A DNA stretch of 64,000 nt from Acidobacteriota bacterium (GCA_029263415.1 JAJCXN010000044.1:124001-188000); one strand, 5' to 3'. Counted from the first letter of the stretch, positions 1 to 10,392 are shown. Translations and numbers: made by a program. The notes: a model not told the origin generated them from the letters alone.

Positions 1-31
1 CCTCAATGGTGACGTACTCAGCGGACTCCTA

Positions 32-1429
<1,398 letters not shown>

Positions 1430-1549
1430 AGCTTGTCCGCTCCAAGAAAAGTGCGTCCCCCCGCCTCAGGCCGTGGCGACCCAGAGGGGTTCTAGGTTTG
1501 GCTGTCGCAGGCGATTGGCGCTCTAGGCCAACGTGTCCCAACTAGCACC

Positions 1550-1563
1550 GGCTCAATTGAGCC
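1550..1563. promoter_or_regulatory. Perfect 14-base palindrome upstream of the symporter gene
   Basis: GGCTCAATTGAGCC is a perfect inverted repeat in the 200-base gap between the metalloregulator gene and the sodium symporter gene, about 120 bases upstream of the symporter start. It could be a dimeric repressor operator for the symporter or a small hairpin at the end of the upstream transcript. No T-run follows, so a terminator is less likely. It does not resemble the long DtxR operator consensus. The role is inferred. Confidence 0.25.
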
Positions 1564-1631
1564 TTCGATGCCACCGACTGGGGTCCTGCAAGAATGTCTG
1601 CAAACGACTGTAACACGCAGCGTTTTGGCTG

Positions 1632-2438
1632 CTACCCGCCCGGCCCCACCACCACCTTCTGTGCGCACTGTGCGTCCAGTCGGACCGTTCTTGGTTCACC
1701 CGGTGCAGCGGTCTCTTCCCTGGCGGGCGTGACTTGGGCGCTGAGCGACCCATCGTCGCGTTCGACCACCCGAATCATCGAGCCCGGCACCACCCCATCG
1801 GCTTCGAGGGCACGCAAGAAATCGGCGGTTTGGTCCAGTACACGAACCACCTTGAGCTCTTCATCGACCGCGCACTCCATCAAGCTCGGCAGCGGCACTT
1901 CCACGATCGGTCCGTCCGACGTCGGAATCGGATCTCCATGCGGATCAGCCCGAGGGAAGCCCAGCATCTCGTCCATTCGTTCGATCAATCGGTCGGAGAC
2001 CGCATGCTCCAGCAGCTCGGCTTCCGCATGGACCTCGCCCCAATCGAGCTGCATGACCTTGACTAAGAACAACTCAATCAGTCGATGGCGGCGCAGCACA
2101 TGGGTCGCCAGTCGCTGCCCTGACTCGGTCAATCGCACGCCTGCATAGGGCGCGTAGTGCACCAGCCCCGACTCACCCAAGGCTTTCATCATCGCAGTCA
2201 CTGTGCCGGGAGCGACGCCCAGCGCCGTGCTCAGTGTACCCATCCCGACTCGGTTCTCTTCATCCGACAGCTCGAGCGTGTTGGTGGCTTCAGCAGCACT
2301 GATCTGGTGCACCAAGATGCACTTGAGATAGTCCTCGACAGTGCTGGTCGCCCCTCGGCGGCTGGGCTGGATGTTGCCCGCACGGCTGCGAACCTTGTGC
2401 GCTCCTGAAGCTGACTCGATACTCACTGGCGGCCCCAT
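1632..2438 (-). CDS. DtxR/MntR-family metal-dependent transcriptional regulator with C-terminal FeoA-like domain
   Basis: A 268-residue regulator with a winged-helix DNA-binding domain (about 32-110), a helical metal-binding and dimerisation domain (about 115-175) and a C-terminal FeoA/SH3-like domain (about 185-268). The reading frame extends further upstream, but conservation begins near this ATG, which lies 25 bases after the squalene synthase gene. The metal-site stretch HAEAELLEHAVSD has Glu where DtxR has its Cys ligand, the arrangement found in MntR (E..EH). By family knowledge that favours manganese sensing, but this is an inference from one residue. It ends the isoprenoid operon, an unusual place for a metalloregulator. 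Its targets are unknown. Confidence 0.87.
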   Translation of the reverse strand: MGPPVSIESASGAHKVRSRAGNIQPSRRGATSTVEDYLKCILVHQISAAEATNTLELSDEENRVGMGTLSTALGVAPGTVTAMMKALGESGLVHYAPYAGVRLTESGQRLATHVLRRHRLIELFLVKVMQLDWGEVHAEAELLEHAVSDRLIERMDEMLGFPRADPHGDPIPTSDGPIVEVPLPSLMECAVDEELKVVRVLDQTADFLRALEADGVVPGSMIRVVERDDGSLSAQVTPAREETAAPGEPRTVRLDAQCAQKVVVGPGG

Positions 2439-2463
2439 TCTCGTCTGATTGCCATCACTTGGC

Positions 2464-3480
2464 TCACGCCCGATCCGTCGCGGCTGGCGCCTCGAACAAA
2501 GGCTCACCTCTCTTGACCGCTGATCGGACCGCGCGCAGATGGCGTGCCACGGCAAGCCTCGACACCTTTGCCCCGGCGCCTCGTTTCTCCACTTGACCGA
2601 GGGTGGCCCATGCCAGCCTGACCGGCAACGCGGTGAAGGCAAGATGCCCACTCGGCGTTCCGTCGCGACGCATCAGCTCCACGTATTCCTGAGCGATCTC
2701 GAGATCAGCGCGGGCCAACGCGAACACATCTGAAAGAGCCACACCGGTCGGCAGAAACTGTCGACCTTCCTCAGCGTCGCCTGCAGCATCTTTCACAATA
2801 TTCACCAGTTGCAGTCCTTCGCCGAACGTCGCTGCTCTGGCTTGAAGCTCAGCTTCGACCTCACTCAGACCTGGGGCTGCCAACACGAATAGCTCAGTTA
2901 GCAACTCGCCGACAATGCCAGCGACCAAATAGCAGTAGTGCTTGAGATCATCCAACGATCCCAGTTCAAGCGCCCCGGCGGAAGTCGAGCGAGTTACGGT
3001 ATCGATCATGCCCTCGATCGAGCGACCGACGTGGTGCGCAACGACCCTCCAAGGGTCATCCCCGCAGGCACGACTCGCAGCGACGACCGCGTTGGTCTTG
3101 GTCAGCAGCTCAAGGTAGCCCTCATTCTCTTGAGGCCGGCGTGCCACCCACTCGTCGACCTCGGCATCGCTGATCGGCTCAGCGCCCGGCTTGAGTGCGC
3201 CGGCGAACCGCTGCAATGCAACGACCCGGGCGACGACTGGCCAGCTCGCCGCATCCTCGAAATTATCTGCAATCCGCAACAAGAGGTAGGCAAGACCGAC
3301 TCGGCGCTTGGTGGGTTCATCTAAGAGCGGGATCGACACCGCGAAGGTGCGGCTGGTCTTATCGAGCAAATCGCTCAGCTCCGAGTCGGACAGCTCTGCA
3401 CGGCTGGCGGCGAGAAGCGCAGCCTCGGTGGGGTTTGTGCCGATCGGGTGGGCGCCGGTTGGGTGGGTATGAGTGGGCAT
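2464..3480 (-). CDS. Squalene/phytoene synthase family protein, probable squalene synthase
   Basis: Condenses two prenyl diphosphates head to head, most likely two farnesyl diphosphates to squalene, to feed the squalene-hopene cyclase encoded 9 kb upstream on the same strand. The 338 residues contain SRTFAVSI (about 43-50), the first Asp-rich motif DNFED (72-76), the conserved YCYLVAGIVG segment (about 182-191) and the second Asp-rich motif NIVKDAAGD (227-235) followed by GRQFLP. A long Thr/Pro/His-rich N-terminus (about 20 residues) precedes the fold. It follows the decarboxylase gene after 44 bases. Because no HpnE-type desaturase is next to it, a one-step squalene synthase is more likely than one half of the HpnCDE route, though HpnC/HpnD homology cannot be excluded. 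Confidence 0.85.
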   Translation of the reverse strand: MPTHTHPTGAHPIGTNPTEAALLAASRAELSDSELSDLLDKTSRTFAVSIPLLDEPTKRRVGLAYLLLRIADNFEDAASWPVVARVVALQRFAGALKPGAEPISDAEVDEWVARRPQENEGYLELLTKTNAVVAASRACGDDPWRVVAHHVGRSIEGMIDTVTRSTSAGALELGSLDDLKHYCYLVAGIVGELLTELFVLAAPGLSEVEAELQARAATFGEGLQLVNIVKDAAGDAEEGRQFLPTGVALSDVFALARADLEIAQEYVELMRRDGTPSGHLAFTALPVRLAWATLGQVEKRGAGAKVSRLAVARHLRAVRSAVKRGEPLFEAPAATDRA

Positions 3481-3524
3481 GGCGTTCGGGGTGTTGCGTT
3501 GGTAGTTCGCGCTCTATCGAGCTT

Positions 3525-4541
3525 CTAGAGCTCGGCGCCAGGGCGCCAAACCGGACCTTCGCCTACACGATCGACCAACACGCGCTCCACCGACTGCAAG
3601 CTGTGCAGGCGCGCCTCAACCACCGCCGCGTTGTCCGGTTCGCAAATGACATGCACATTGGCGCCGGCGTCCATGGTGGAGAACGCTGCAACTCCGTCTT
3701 CGCGCAAATCGCGCACCGCCGCGAGGACCTCCATCGTGCCCGGGCCCCAATAGAACACCGGCGGTTGGGACGACATGGCCACAAGGTGCAGGTCGATCGC
3801 CTCTTCTTCGATCACTGGACCTAGCTGTGCGAAGTCACGCCGCTCGATCGCCTCAGTAGCCGCCGCCAACCGCTCGGGCAGTAGCTCGAGTCGATGCTGA
3901 AAGTAGGGACTCGATGTGGCGCGTCGGTGTCCCTCGAGTGATGACACCTTCTTCGCTTGGGTCTCAACAATAGCGACGAGATCGCACAGCGGCCAATGGT
4001 CTTCATCCGCGACCTGCTCAGCCGCATCGGTGTCGCTCCCCGGCCAGCGTACGTAGCCGCCATAAGCAGACCGCGACGCCGAACCCGATCCGCTGCTTTG
4101 CGCAAGCGCCGAGAGCTCGTCGGCAGACGGATCAAGCCCTAGAGCACGACCTGCTGCGAGCGAAAGAGCTGTAAACCCAGAAGCTGAAGAAGCGATACCT
4201 GCCGCAGCAGGAAACGTGTTGCGGGTGGCAATACGGAAGCGGCCCTCTTTGCCCACTCCGGCTCTCAGCCGATCTAGATGAGCAAGGATGCGCTCACTGA
4301 ACTGAGGAGGAGCCGGCGCTCCGCCCTCGTCTGAGACCAGCAAGACTTCGTCACTGCCGGTCTCTCCTTCGAAGAAGGTAGCGCTGCAGACCGAACGACA
4401 GCTCGTCAGAGTCATTGAGAGCGACGGGTTGTGAGGAATCACGCGCTCGAAGTCCAACGCGCCCCAATACTTGATAAAGGCGATGTTGGACGGTGCTTCG
4501 GAAGTGATGGATCGTTCGCTCAAGATGTAGGGTAGTTCCAT
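3525..4541 (-). CDS. mvaD: Diphosphomevalonate decarboxylase-like GHMP enzyme
   Basis: Expected to convert mevalonate 5-diphosphate to isopentenyl diphosphate with ATP. The 338 residues show the family's N-terminal APSNIAFIKYWG motif (16-27), the ATP-binding loop NTFPAAAGIASSASGF (108-123), GSGSASRS (151-158) and MDAGANV (290-296), whose Asp corresponds to the catalytic Asp of the family. One deviation is visible: the Lys that normally follows IKYWG is Ala here (residue 28). No phosphomevalonate kinase lies in the cluster, so a phosphomevalonate decarboxylase activity, known from some archaea and Chloroflexi, is a possible alternative. It sits 51 bases after the mevalonate kinase gene. Confidence 0.85.
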   Translation of the reverse strand: MELPYILSERSITSEAPSNIAFIKYWGALDFERVIPHNPSLSMTLTSCRSVCSATFFEGETGSDEVLLVSDEGGAPAPPQFSERILAHLDRLRAGVGKEGRFRIATRNTFPAAAGIASSASGFTALSLAAGRALGLDPSADELSALAQSSGSGSASRSAYGGYVRWPGSDTDAAEQVADEDHWPLCDLVAIVETQAKKVSSLEGHRRATSSPYFQHRLELLPERLAAATEAIERRDFAQLGPVIEEEAIDLHLVAMSSQPPVFYWGPGTMEVLAAVRDLREDGVAAFSTMDAGANVHVICEPDNAAVVEARLHSLQSVERVLVDRVGEGPVWRPGAEL

Positions 4542-4592
4542 AGCAAAGCAGCCAACGGCTCTTCACTCGTCTAGCGTGAGAGATGAAGTGAC

Positions 4593-5849
4593 TCAGCGTC
4601 GGGATGAGCGCAGCCCACTTGCCCCTAACGCAGCGTTCAAAGGGAGAGGCAGGTCCTGCCCACTTCTGAGCTCGTCCCAATCCAATTCCTGGCCAGGATC
4701 ATAAACCAGCAAGACGCCCGCACCCGGGCCAGCGAGCGATCCAGCACCAGAGACTTTGGCCGACCCGCCCTGAGCCTCGATCCGGCGCACCAAATCGATC
4801 ACCGACTGTGGCACCACCCCAATCGCTTCGAGGTGCCGTTGACCGTGCCTAATCAGGCTCCCGACCTCACTCGTTGCGCCACTCTCTTGGCCGCTTACCA
4901 AGCAAGCAGCGAGCTGATCCGTGAGAGCACCGATCTGTTCAAAATGCCGATCAAGACCGGCCGGATAGGCCTGACGGGCTCGGCGTACGGCATCAACTAC
5001 CGCACCCGTGGACTCCGCCGACTGCCCGGTGAATGCGACGCTGAAACCAACGATCGCCTGAGGTGCCACCACCACAGTCTCGAGTTCAGCGCCCTGCCGG
5101 ACTCGGAGGATGCCGCCGCGCAGAACCGCTGCGGTATCGACACCCGAGGGACGGCCATGCTGGTAGCGCTCAACCTGCAGCGCCAAGCGCTCGATGCGGT
5201 CCAAGTCCGAAGCGCTGTCCAACGCGACACCCAACTGCTCGCGCAGCGCCTGGTCGAACGCCGCAATGACGGAGGCAGCCACCGCCGCTGAGCTGCCACA
5301 GCCGGCACCGAGCGGCGCTTGCGAGGTCACGCGCACTGTCTTCACCTGCCGCCGTGCTTGATCGAGTGCCGCATCGCGGAAGGCCTGCGATTGGCGCCAT
5401 TCGGCGCAAACCTCTCCCAAAGCAGCAGCGACGAAGAGGGCAACGGTTGGCACCTGGTCGTTCGGCATCAGCGTACCGAGCGCCATAAAGTCCGCGTCGC
5501 CATTGAGGTGCAGCTGTGACTGACGATAGGCCGCGTCGCGGAGTGGATCGATCTCGCTCCATTCAACCGCCACCGTGGTACCCAGGTCGGGCAGCTCAAG
5601 GGTGACCGCAGAGGACGACTCGGCGGGCGACTCAGCGGGCGACTCAGCGGGCGACTCAGGCGATCTCAGCGTTGAGCCTGCGGCCGGCTCGAAGGCAACC
5701 TCTGCTTCGGTACGCAGGTCGAGCGCTGCAACCAACGCAGGCTGACCGTAAACCGCGGCGTGCTCGCCCATCAAGATCACCTTGCCCGGTGCCGAGGCCA
5801 CAGCGCTACTGAGCGCTGATCCGCTGCTCCTCTCAGCACCGAAGTTCAT
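4593..5849 (-). CDS. Mevalonate kinase-like GHMP kinase with in-frame PAES repeats
   Basis: Phosphorylates mevalonate (or, less likely, phosphomevalonate) in the isoprenoid pathway. The 418 residues contain the N-terminal GHMP motif SAPGKVILMGEHAAVYG (about 19-35), the phosphate loop PLGAGCGSSAAVAAS and the C-terminal glycine-rich motif KVSGAGSLAGPGAG. Between the first two there is an insert in which the tetrapeptide PAES is repeated three times (DNA at 5617-5658). The insert makes the protein longer than most mevalonate kinases. It is followed by the decarboxylase and preceded, after 15 bases, by HMG-CoA reductase, consistent with one operon. The SGAGxGG element is partly altered to SGAGSLAGPGAG. 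Phosphomevalonate kinase is the main alternative identity. Confidence 0.85.
   Translation of the reverse strand: MNFGAERSSGSALSSAVASAPGKVILMGEHAAVYGQPALVAALDLRTEAEVAFEPAAGSTLRSPESPAESPAESPAESSSAVTLELPDLGTTVAVEWSEIDPLRDAAYRQSQLHLNGDADFMALGTLMPNDQVPTVALFVAAALGEVCAEWRQSQAFRDAALDQARRQVKTVRVTSQAPLGAGCGSSAAVAASVIAAFDQALREQLGVALDSASDLDRIERLALQVERYQHGRPSGVDTAAVLRGGILRVRQGAELETVVVAPQAIVGFSVAFTGQSAESTGAVVDAVRRARQAYPAGLDRHFEQIGALTDQLAACLVSGQESGATSEVGSLIRHGQRHLEAIGVVPQSVIDLVRRIEAQGGSAKVSGAGSLAGPGAGVLLVYDPGQELDWDELRSGQDLPLPLNAALGASGLRSSRR
5617..5658. repeat. 12-base tandem repeat inside the mevalonate kinase gene
   Basis: Three and a half copies of the 12-base unit GACTCAGCGGGC (first copy with one change). 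On the coding (minus) strand they encode repeated PAES. The unit is a multiple of three, so copy-number change would alter the protein length without breaking the frame. Confidence 0.9.
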
Positions 5850-5864
5850 CGAACACCCTTAAGC

Positions 5865-7133
5865 TCAACCAGCCGTCGGTTTCTGTGCTCGACCGAGCCG
5901 CTCGTGTGCGCGCGCGAGATCAGACGACGTAAAAGCCGACATCAACGACAGTTCTCCGGCAAGAACAGTTGCGCCCGCGATCTCCGCCATGCGCCGCGCC
6001 GCAATCCCCGGACGATCAGGATCGACCACCACGCCGAGTAACTCGAGGGCTTCACGCTGGGTGGCCAATCCGGTACCACCACCAACAGCCGCCACCGGCA
6101 GGTCGGGCATATAGACCGAGGCGTACACGGCACCGTCGGGCCGCTCTTCGAAGTGGGTCAGTCCCATCGCCCCTTCGACCACATGCGCGAGATCTTGGCC
6201 GGTCGAGAGGAAGAGCGCGGCAAGAGCGTTGGCGAACTGTGCGTTGAACCCCATCGATCCAGCGGCGATCGAGCCGTGCAAGTTCTTGCGCAACTGCACT
6301 TCGACCAACTTGTCGGCCCGTGTCTTGAGTGTGTTCGAGAGCACCTCTTGGGGCAGCACCACTTCTGCGATCACTCGCTTACCCCTGCCCAGTTGCCAGT
6401 TGACCGATGACGCCTTCTTGTCGGTGCAGAAGTTGCCTGAAAGGGCGATGCACTGCACGCCTGTTTCGGGCTGGATGAGGTTGTTGACCACACGATCGCA
6501 CGCGATCGTGGCCATGTTCATGCCCATGGCATCGCCACTGGTGAAGCGGAAGCGCAACAGCACAGTCGTACCCAAGGTACGTGGGATGATCTCTTCCAAT
6601 CGCAAGAAGCGACTGGTGCCTTCGGCTTCCTTACGCACGCGATCTTGATTCGCATCGAGCCACGCCAACAGCTCCTTGGTTTGCTCAATGCCCGACGTCT
6701 TGAACGCTGGCGCACGCGTCATGCCGACATCTTCCACCATCACCAATGCGCCGCCTGACTTGGTGATCGCACGCGCGCCACGATTGACCGACGCGAGCAA
6801 CGCGCCCTCAGTGGTCGCCAAGGGCACAAACAGCAATTCGTCACCAACCGCTTCGCCGCGAACCCTCAAGGGCCCCACGTAGCCCTGAGGAACCTGGGCG
6901 ACGCCGGCGAAATTCTCGCAATGCTGAGTGGCAGCCTTCTCGGCGTCGAACGAGTAGTGACCGGTGGCATCCAACACGAGGTCTGTCCCGCGCGCTTGGC
7001 TGAACTTTTCCATGGCCCGCCGTCTGACGGCCGCAGCATCAGCAGCTGAGAACTCACTCAGTTGGTAAAGAGCACGTTGCCCTTCGGCTATCTCTTGGGC
7101 CAGCTCTTCTCGTAGTTGCTCTGTTAGTTCCAT
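5865..7133 (-). CDS. hmgA: Hydroxymethylglutaryl-CoA reductase, class I
   Basis: Reduces HMG-CoA to mevalonate, the committed step of the mevalonate pathway, in the cytosol. The 422 residues contain ATTEGALLASVNRG (catalytic Glu), SGDAMGMNM (nucleotide-binding motif of class I enzymes), SGNFCTDKK (catalytic Lys), the GQD motif (catalytic Asp) and a C-terminal DLARAH whose His matches the catalytic His of the family. These motifs are of the archaeal/eukaryotic class I type rather than the class II type used in mevalonate degradation, which supports a biosynthetic role. There is no membrane anchor. The gene lies between the type 2 isomerase and mevalonate kinase genes with short gaps. Confidence 0.95.
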   Translation of the reverse strand: MELTEQLREELAQEIAEGQRALYQLSEFSAADAAAVRRRAMEKFSQARGTDLVLDATGHYSFDAEKAATQHCENFAGVAQVPQGYVGPLRVRGEAVGDELLFVPLATTEGALLASVNRGARAITKSGGALVMVEDVGMTRAPAFKTSGIEQTKELLAWLDANQDRVRKEAEGTSRFLRLEEIIPRTLGTTVLLRFRFTSGDAMGMNMATIACDRVVNNLIQPETGVQCIALSGNFCTDKKASSVNWQLGRGKRVIAEVVLPQEVLSNTLKTRADKLVEVQLRKNLHGSIAAGSMGFNAQFANALAALFLSTGQDLAHVVEGAMGLTHFEERPDGAVYASVYMPDLPVAAVGGGTGLATQREALELLGVVVDPDRPGIAARRMAEIAGATVLAGELSLMSAFTSSDLARAHERLGRAQKPTAG

Positions 7134-7206
7134 CGTTGGCTCGTTGACCTCATCGTCTCTTTAGCTCGGTAGTTCTCATTTGCAGGTGACGGATCGTCGG
7201 TTGGCT

Positions 7207-8208
7207 CTAGAGCACGCGTTGCAATGCAGTGGTTCCGAGCGCGCCGAGATCACCGGCGCCAACGCACAGCATCGCAATCTTCAGTTCTTCAATCAAACGA
7301 TCAATGCGCTCGCAAACGGCATCTGCCGAGACCAGCGCCGGAGCCAAGAACGGCTGAGCGAGGCCAGCGAGTTGCGCTCCCATGGCAATAGCCTTAGCGA
7401 TATCCACGCCGTGGCGCACGCCCCCGCTGCCGATGACCGTGGCACCAGGAATGTGGCTCAGAGCAACGATGCTCTCGGGTGTCGAAATGCCCCAGCCTTT
7501 GAACAGGGCGTCAAAGCCAGCATCCTCGCGGCGTGCGGCTTCAATACTTGCCCAACTGGTCCCGCCGACGCCGGCAGTATCGAGAATCCTCACGCCGGCG
7601 CGCACCAACTTGATGCCCACACTTTCAGACAGCCCACTGCCCACCTCCTTGGCAACCACCGGCACTCCGAGTTCGGCCGCAACCTGAGCGATCTTGGGTA
7701 ATAGGCCCGCGAAGTTGCGATCGCCCTCCGGTTGCAGCACCTCCTGCAGCGGATTCAGGTGCAAAACCAGCGCATCCGCATCGATCATCTCCACAGCTTC
7801 CCGACACTCGGCCACTCCATAGCCGTAGTTGAGCTGCACAGCACCCAAGTTGCCCAAGATCGGCACCGACGGCGCACGCTCCCGCACAGCAAAAGTCGAT
7901 CGGGTTGCAGGATCCTCGAGCGCCTTACGCTGCGAGCCCACTCCAACCGCCACCCGACAGCGCTCTGCTGCTTCCGCCAGATTGCGATTGATTTCGGCCG
8001 CAGCTCCCGTGCCTCCGGTCATGCAGGAGATCAGAATGGGCGCCGCCAGCTCCTTGCCCAAGAACGTGCACGAAGTATCGATCGCGGCGAAGTCGAGCTC
8101 TGGGAGCGCGTTGTGCTCGAAGCTGTAGTCATCGAACGCACTAGTGTCTGCGCGCATCCGGCGATCAGATGCCAGCTCGATGTGTTCTGCCTTGCGATCG
8201 CGTTCCAT
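7207..8208 (-). CDS. fni: Isopentenyl-diphosphate delta-isomerase, type 2 (FMN-dependent)
   Basis: Interconverts isopentenyl and dimethylallyl diphosphate, giving the allylic primer for farnesyl diphosphate. From the chosen ATG the protein has 333 residues and begins with [11 protein letters not shown], the conserved N-terminus of the type 2 family; the frame continues 55 codons upstream but that part shows no conservation. Further motifs are [28 protein letters not shown] and [12 protein letters not shown], typical of the FMN/substrate barrel. It is the first of the tightly spaced mevalonate genes; the 313-base gap upstream probably holds the operon promoter. Confidence 0.93.
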   Translation of the reverse strand: MERDRKAEHIELASDRRMRADTSAFDDYSFEHNALPELDFAAIDTSCTFLGKELAAPILISCMTGGTGAAAEINRNLAEAAERCRVAVGVGSQRKALEDPATRSTFAVRERAPSVPILGNLGAVQLNYGYGVAECREAVEMIDADALVLHLNPLQEVLQPEGDRNFAGLLPKIAQVAAELGVPVVAKEVGSGLSESVGIKLVRAGVRILDTAGVGGTSWASIEAARREDAGFDALFKGWGISTPESIVALSHIPGATVIGSGGVRHGVDIAKAIAMGAQLAGLAQPFLAPALVSADAVCERIDRLIEELKIAMLCVGAGDLGALGTTALQRVL

Positions 8209-8521
8209 GGAAGGTCTTTGCGGTATTGAGAGTGCTCCGATGCAACACACCGGTACGGGTCCGTAGTCTGTCGGCTTACCTATGCCCCGGTCTAGGCCCA
8301 AAGAGGCGGTTGAGGGGTCGACTGAGCGTCCGGCACGCTGCATCACTACCAGTTTCTCCAGCCAAGTCAGCATGGCTACTTACAACCCGCCTGGCAGCCA
8401 ACACCACGGCCCGAGCGGGGCCCGCCCAGCTACTCCTACGCCTCGCACAAAGACGAGACACCTCGCAGTGATAGCGAGTCTTGGGAAACAAGTGAGTGAG
8501 ACCGAGGTATCGAACGACTAG
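8209..8521. other. Intergenic region between the TonB-domain gene and fni
   Basis: No convincing gene is visible on either strand. Two small inverted repeats are present: GGCCC/GGGCC at 8408-8422 and CTCGC/GCGAG at 8462-8478, which may end the upstream minus-strand transcript. The part nearer to 8209 is the expected place for a promoter of the mevalonate genes, but no clear -35/-10 pair can be assigned. Confidence 0.4.
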
Positions 8522-9478
8522 CTAGTTGACTGGTTGTGAGCGCAACTTGGCAGTGCTCTGCCATTCCACCAGGCGACCGCTGACCATTGCGATCTCCGTC
8601 TCCACGCTGCCCGATGGGCAACACACAGCGTCTCCAGCCATCCAGGCTGACCCAGAAAGACGGATCGAGTCGCCCTTGAGCTCCAGCGCATCAAACATTC
8701 TGAACCCTGCACTCCCCACCACGAGCCGCTCTGGGGTCACCGCCAGATTCCAATCGAGGCTCTCGAAATACAACAGGTACTGCAAATGTGAACGACTCCG
8801 ATTCTCGCCCACACCGTAGGTGTAGAGCACAGAGACTTGGCGGCGATTCTGATGAGACGACCGGACAAGCTGATGCACAACAACGATTGGCTTACCCGAT
8901 CCTTCCGGAGCGGTCTCGCGCACCATGCGCGTCGCGTAGGTCACTTCTGGCTGATTGAGCCCGGGCAGAACCAGCGAGTCCTCCGGGGCTTCGGACGACA
9001 CCGCGCAGTGATAGCAATGTTCTTTGGCAAACAGAAGCGGCGCGACAACGTGGACCCGATCTGGGGCCTCGAACCACGCTGGCATCTCTACAAAGCCCCG
9101 TGTTTGCAGCGGGTGCTGAAGATGGAATTCGACTGTGATCGCGACCTTTTTGGGCGCTCCAACTTCAACTAGGCCTGACGCCTGGGGGGTGTTCTTCTCT
9201 ACCTGGAATCGCCAGTTCAGTAGCGCCTCGGTTGCTGACTCCGCCAGCCCCAACGGCAGCCCCTTCATCACGTCGACACTCTCCACGACGCCGTCGGTAC
9301 CAATCAAAAGTTCCAACCGCACCTCGCCTTGGATCCGCGCTTTTGCAGCGATCACCGGGTAACTAGGAAAGAACAGGCGTTCGACAGCCGGCACTTCGCC
9401 TGTCGCAGAGTGCACGGCGCTCGCTGCGGCCACGACTATAAATAGGCAGAGGACACATTGCCGGATGCTGTATTCCAT
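8522..9478 (-). CDS. Exported protein with TonB C-terminal-type domain
   Basis: From the chosen ATG (318 residues) the protein starts with a charged residue and a hydrophobic stretch CVLCLFIVVAAASAVHSA, a likely Sec signal peptide or anchor. The next section, FPSYPVIAAKARIQGEVRLELLIGTDGVVESVDVMKG followed by a WRF segment, matches the TonB/TolA C-terminal domain pattern that binds periplasmic partners. (This quoted stretch is shown only as short motifs: YPVIAAKARIQGEV and GVVESVDVMKG.) The remaining 200 residues are not recognised. It lies between the hopanoid genes and the mevalonate genes on the same strand, so a role in envelope assembly or hopanoid localisation is possible but unsupported. 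Two Met codons 9 and 17 residues upstream are alternative starts. Confidence 0.72.
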   Translation of the reverse strand: MEYSIRQCVLCLFIVVAAASAVHSATGEVPAVERLFFPSYPVIAAKARIQGEVRLELLIGTDGVVESVDVMKGLPLGLAESATEALLNWRFQVEKNTPQASGLVEVGAPKKVAITVEFHLQHPLQTRGFVEMPAWFEAPDRVHVVAPLLFAKEHCYHCAVSSEAPEDSLVLPGLNQPEVTYATRMVRETAPEGSGKPIVVVHQLVRSSHQNRRQVSVLYTYGVGENRSRSHLQYLLYFESLDWNLAVTPERLVVGSAGFRMFDALELKGDSIRLSGSAWMAGDAVCCPSGSVETEIAMVSGRLVEWQSTAKLRSQPVN

Positions 9479-9645
9479 GCCCAGGTTTCGGGGTCGTTCA
9501 AACATTGCAGCATCGTACACAAAACTCATTTGACTCCTTCGGCGCAGCTCTTTGCTCTGAGTCGCCTGAGCCTGAACACTTCCCCCTCCTGCCAGCGGAT
9601 CGCTTCCCACCTAACCTCGGATCAGAGGGACCGGCCGGTTCTTCC

Positions 9646-10392
9646 TTAGGACTCCCTGCAGCAGATGTTCTCAACCCAGGTTGCGAGTGACTCCGCCGCG
9701 TCGTTCAGGCCACGGCGCAGCCGCAGCAGTTCCTTGATCACCAAGGGATGTCGCGCGAGTCCTGCAGCGAGGCGAGGCCAATGCACACCATCGGAGCCAC
9801 TCAGGAATGCTGGCAACGACTCCGCTGCACCGTCGCTGACCACCCGGGCACAGCGAATCGATGCAGCGCTGCCTTTCAGCGCGTCACACAGATGGAACGT
9901 CTCCATGTCGACGATCGCCCCAACCAGCGAACCAGTTCGCTCCCAGAGTTCCCGCTTCTGCTGCGGATCGACCAACAGATCCTTCGACGTCACGACCACC
10001 CCCTCGGGCGCGTGCTCGAGCACGTCCTCGGGCGCAGCCTCCAGGTGTTTCGAATCACCGCTCTCAGCGTCGATCATGCTTTGGGCAACCACCAGGCTCC
10101 CAACTCCTAGCTGAGGATCGAGACCACCGGCGAGGCCGATGATTAGTGCCAGATCAAAGCTCCTGCTGGCAATCCCGCTTGCAGCCCATGCCTTTGAGAA
10201 CCGTTGGACCGCCTTCCTACCGACACCACAGTGAACGACATGGACGACCACGCGCGGCCGGCCCAGAAAGTGCCCGACCCAAGAGTCGACCGATCGATCC
10301 ATATCTCTTCGCAAACCAACCAGGCGACGGCGCAAGGCCTTGGTTTCTCCGCGCATCGCGGCCACCACCAGCACGTTCACCGTCGGAGTCAT
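9646..10392 (-). CDS. hpnG: HpnG-like nucleosidase (adenosylhopane nucleosidase)
   Basis: A 248-residue phosphorylase/nucleosidase-fold protein. The N-terminus VNVLVVAAMRGETKAL and the motif LIIGLAGGLDPQLGVGSLVV match the purine nucleosidase family, and VDMETF corresponds to the MES/MET ribose-binding signature. In hopanoid producers HpnG removes adenine from adenosylhopane to give ribosylhopane. Its start overlaps the end of hpnA by four bases (ATGA), so the two are probably translationally coupled, and hpnH and the cyclase lie just upstream. Family plus context make the call good; the exact substrate rests on context. Confidence 0.88.
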   Translation of the reverse strand: MTPTVNVLVVAAMRGETKALRRRLVGLRRDMDRSVDSWVGHFLGRPRVVVHVVHCGVGRKAVQRFSKAWAASGIASRSFDLALIIGLAGGLDPQLGVGSLVVAQSMIDAESGDSKHLEAAPEDVLEHAPEGVVVTSKDLLVDPQQKRELWERTGSLVGAIVDMETFHLCDALKGSAASIRCARVVSDGAAESLPAFLSGSDGVHWPRLAAGLARHPLVIKELLRLRRGLNDAAESLATWVENICCRES

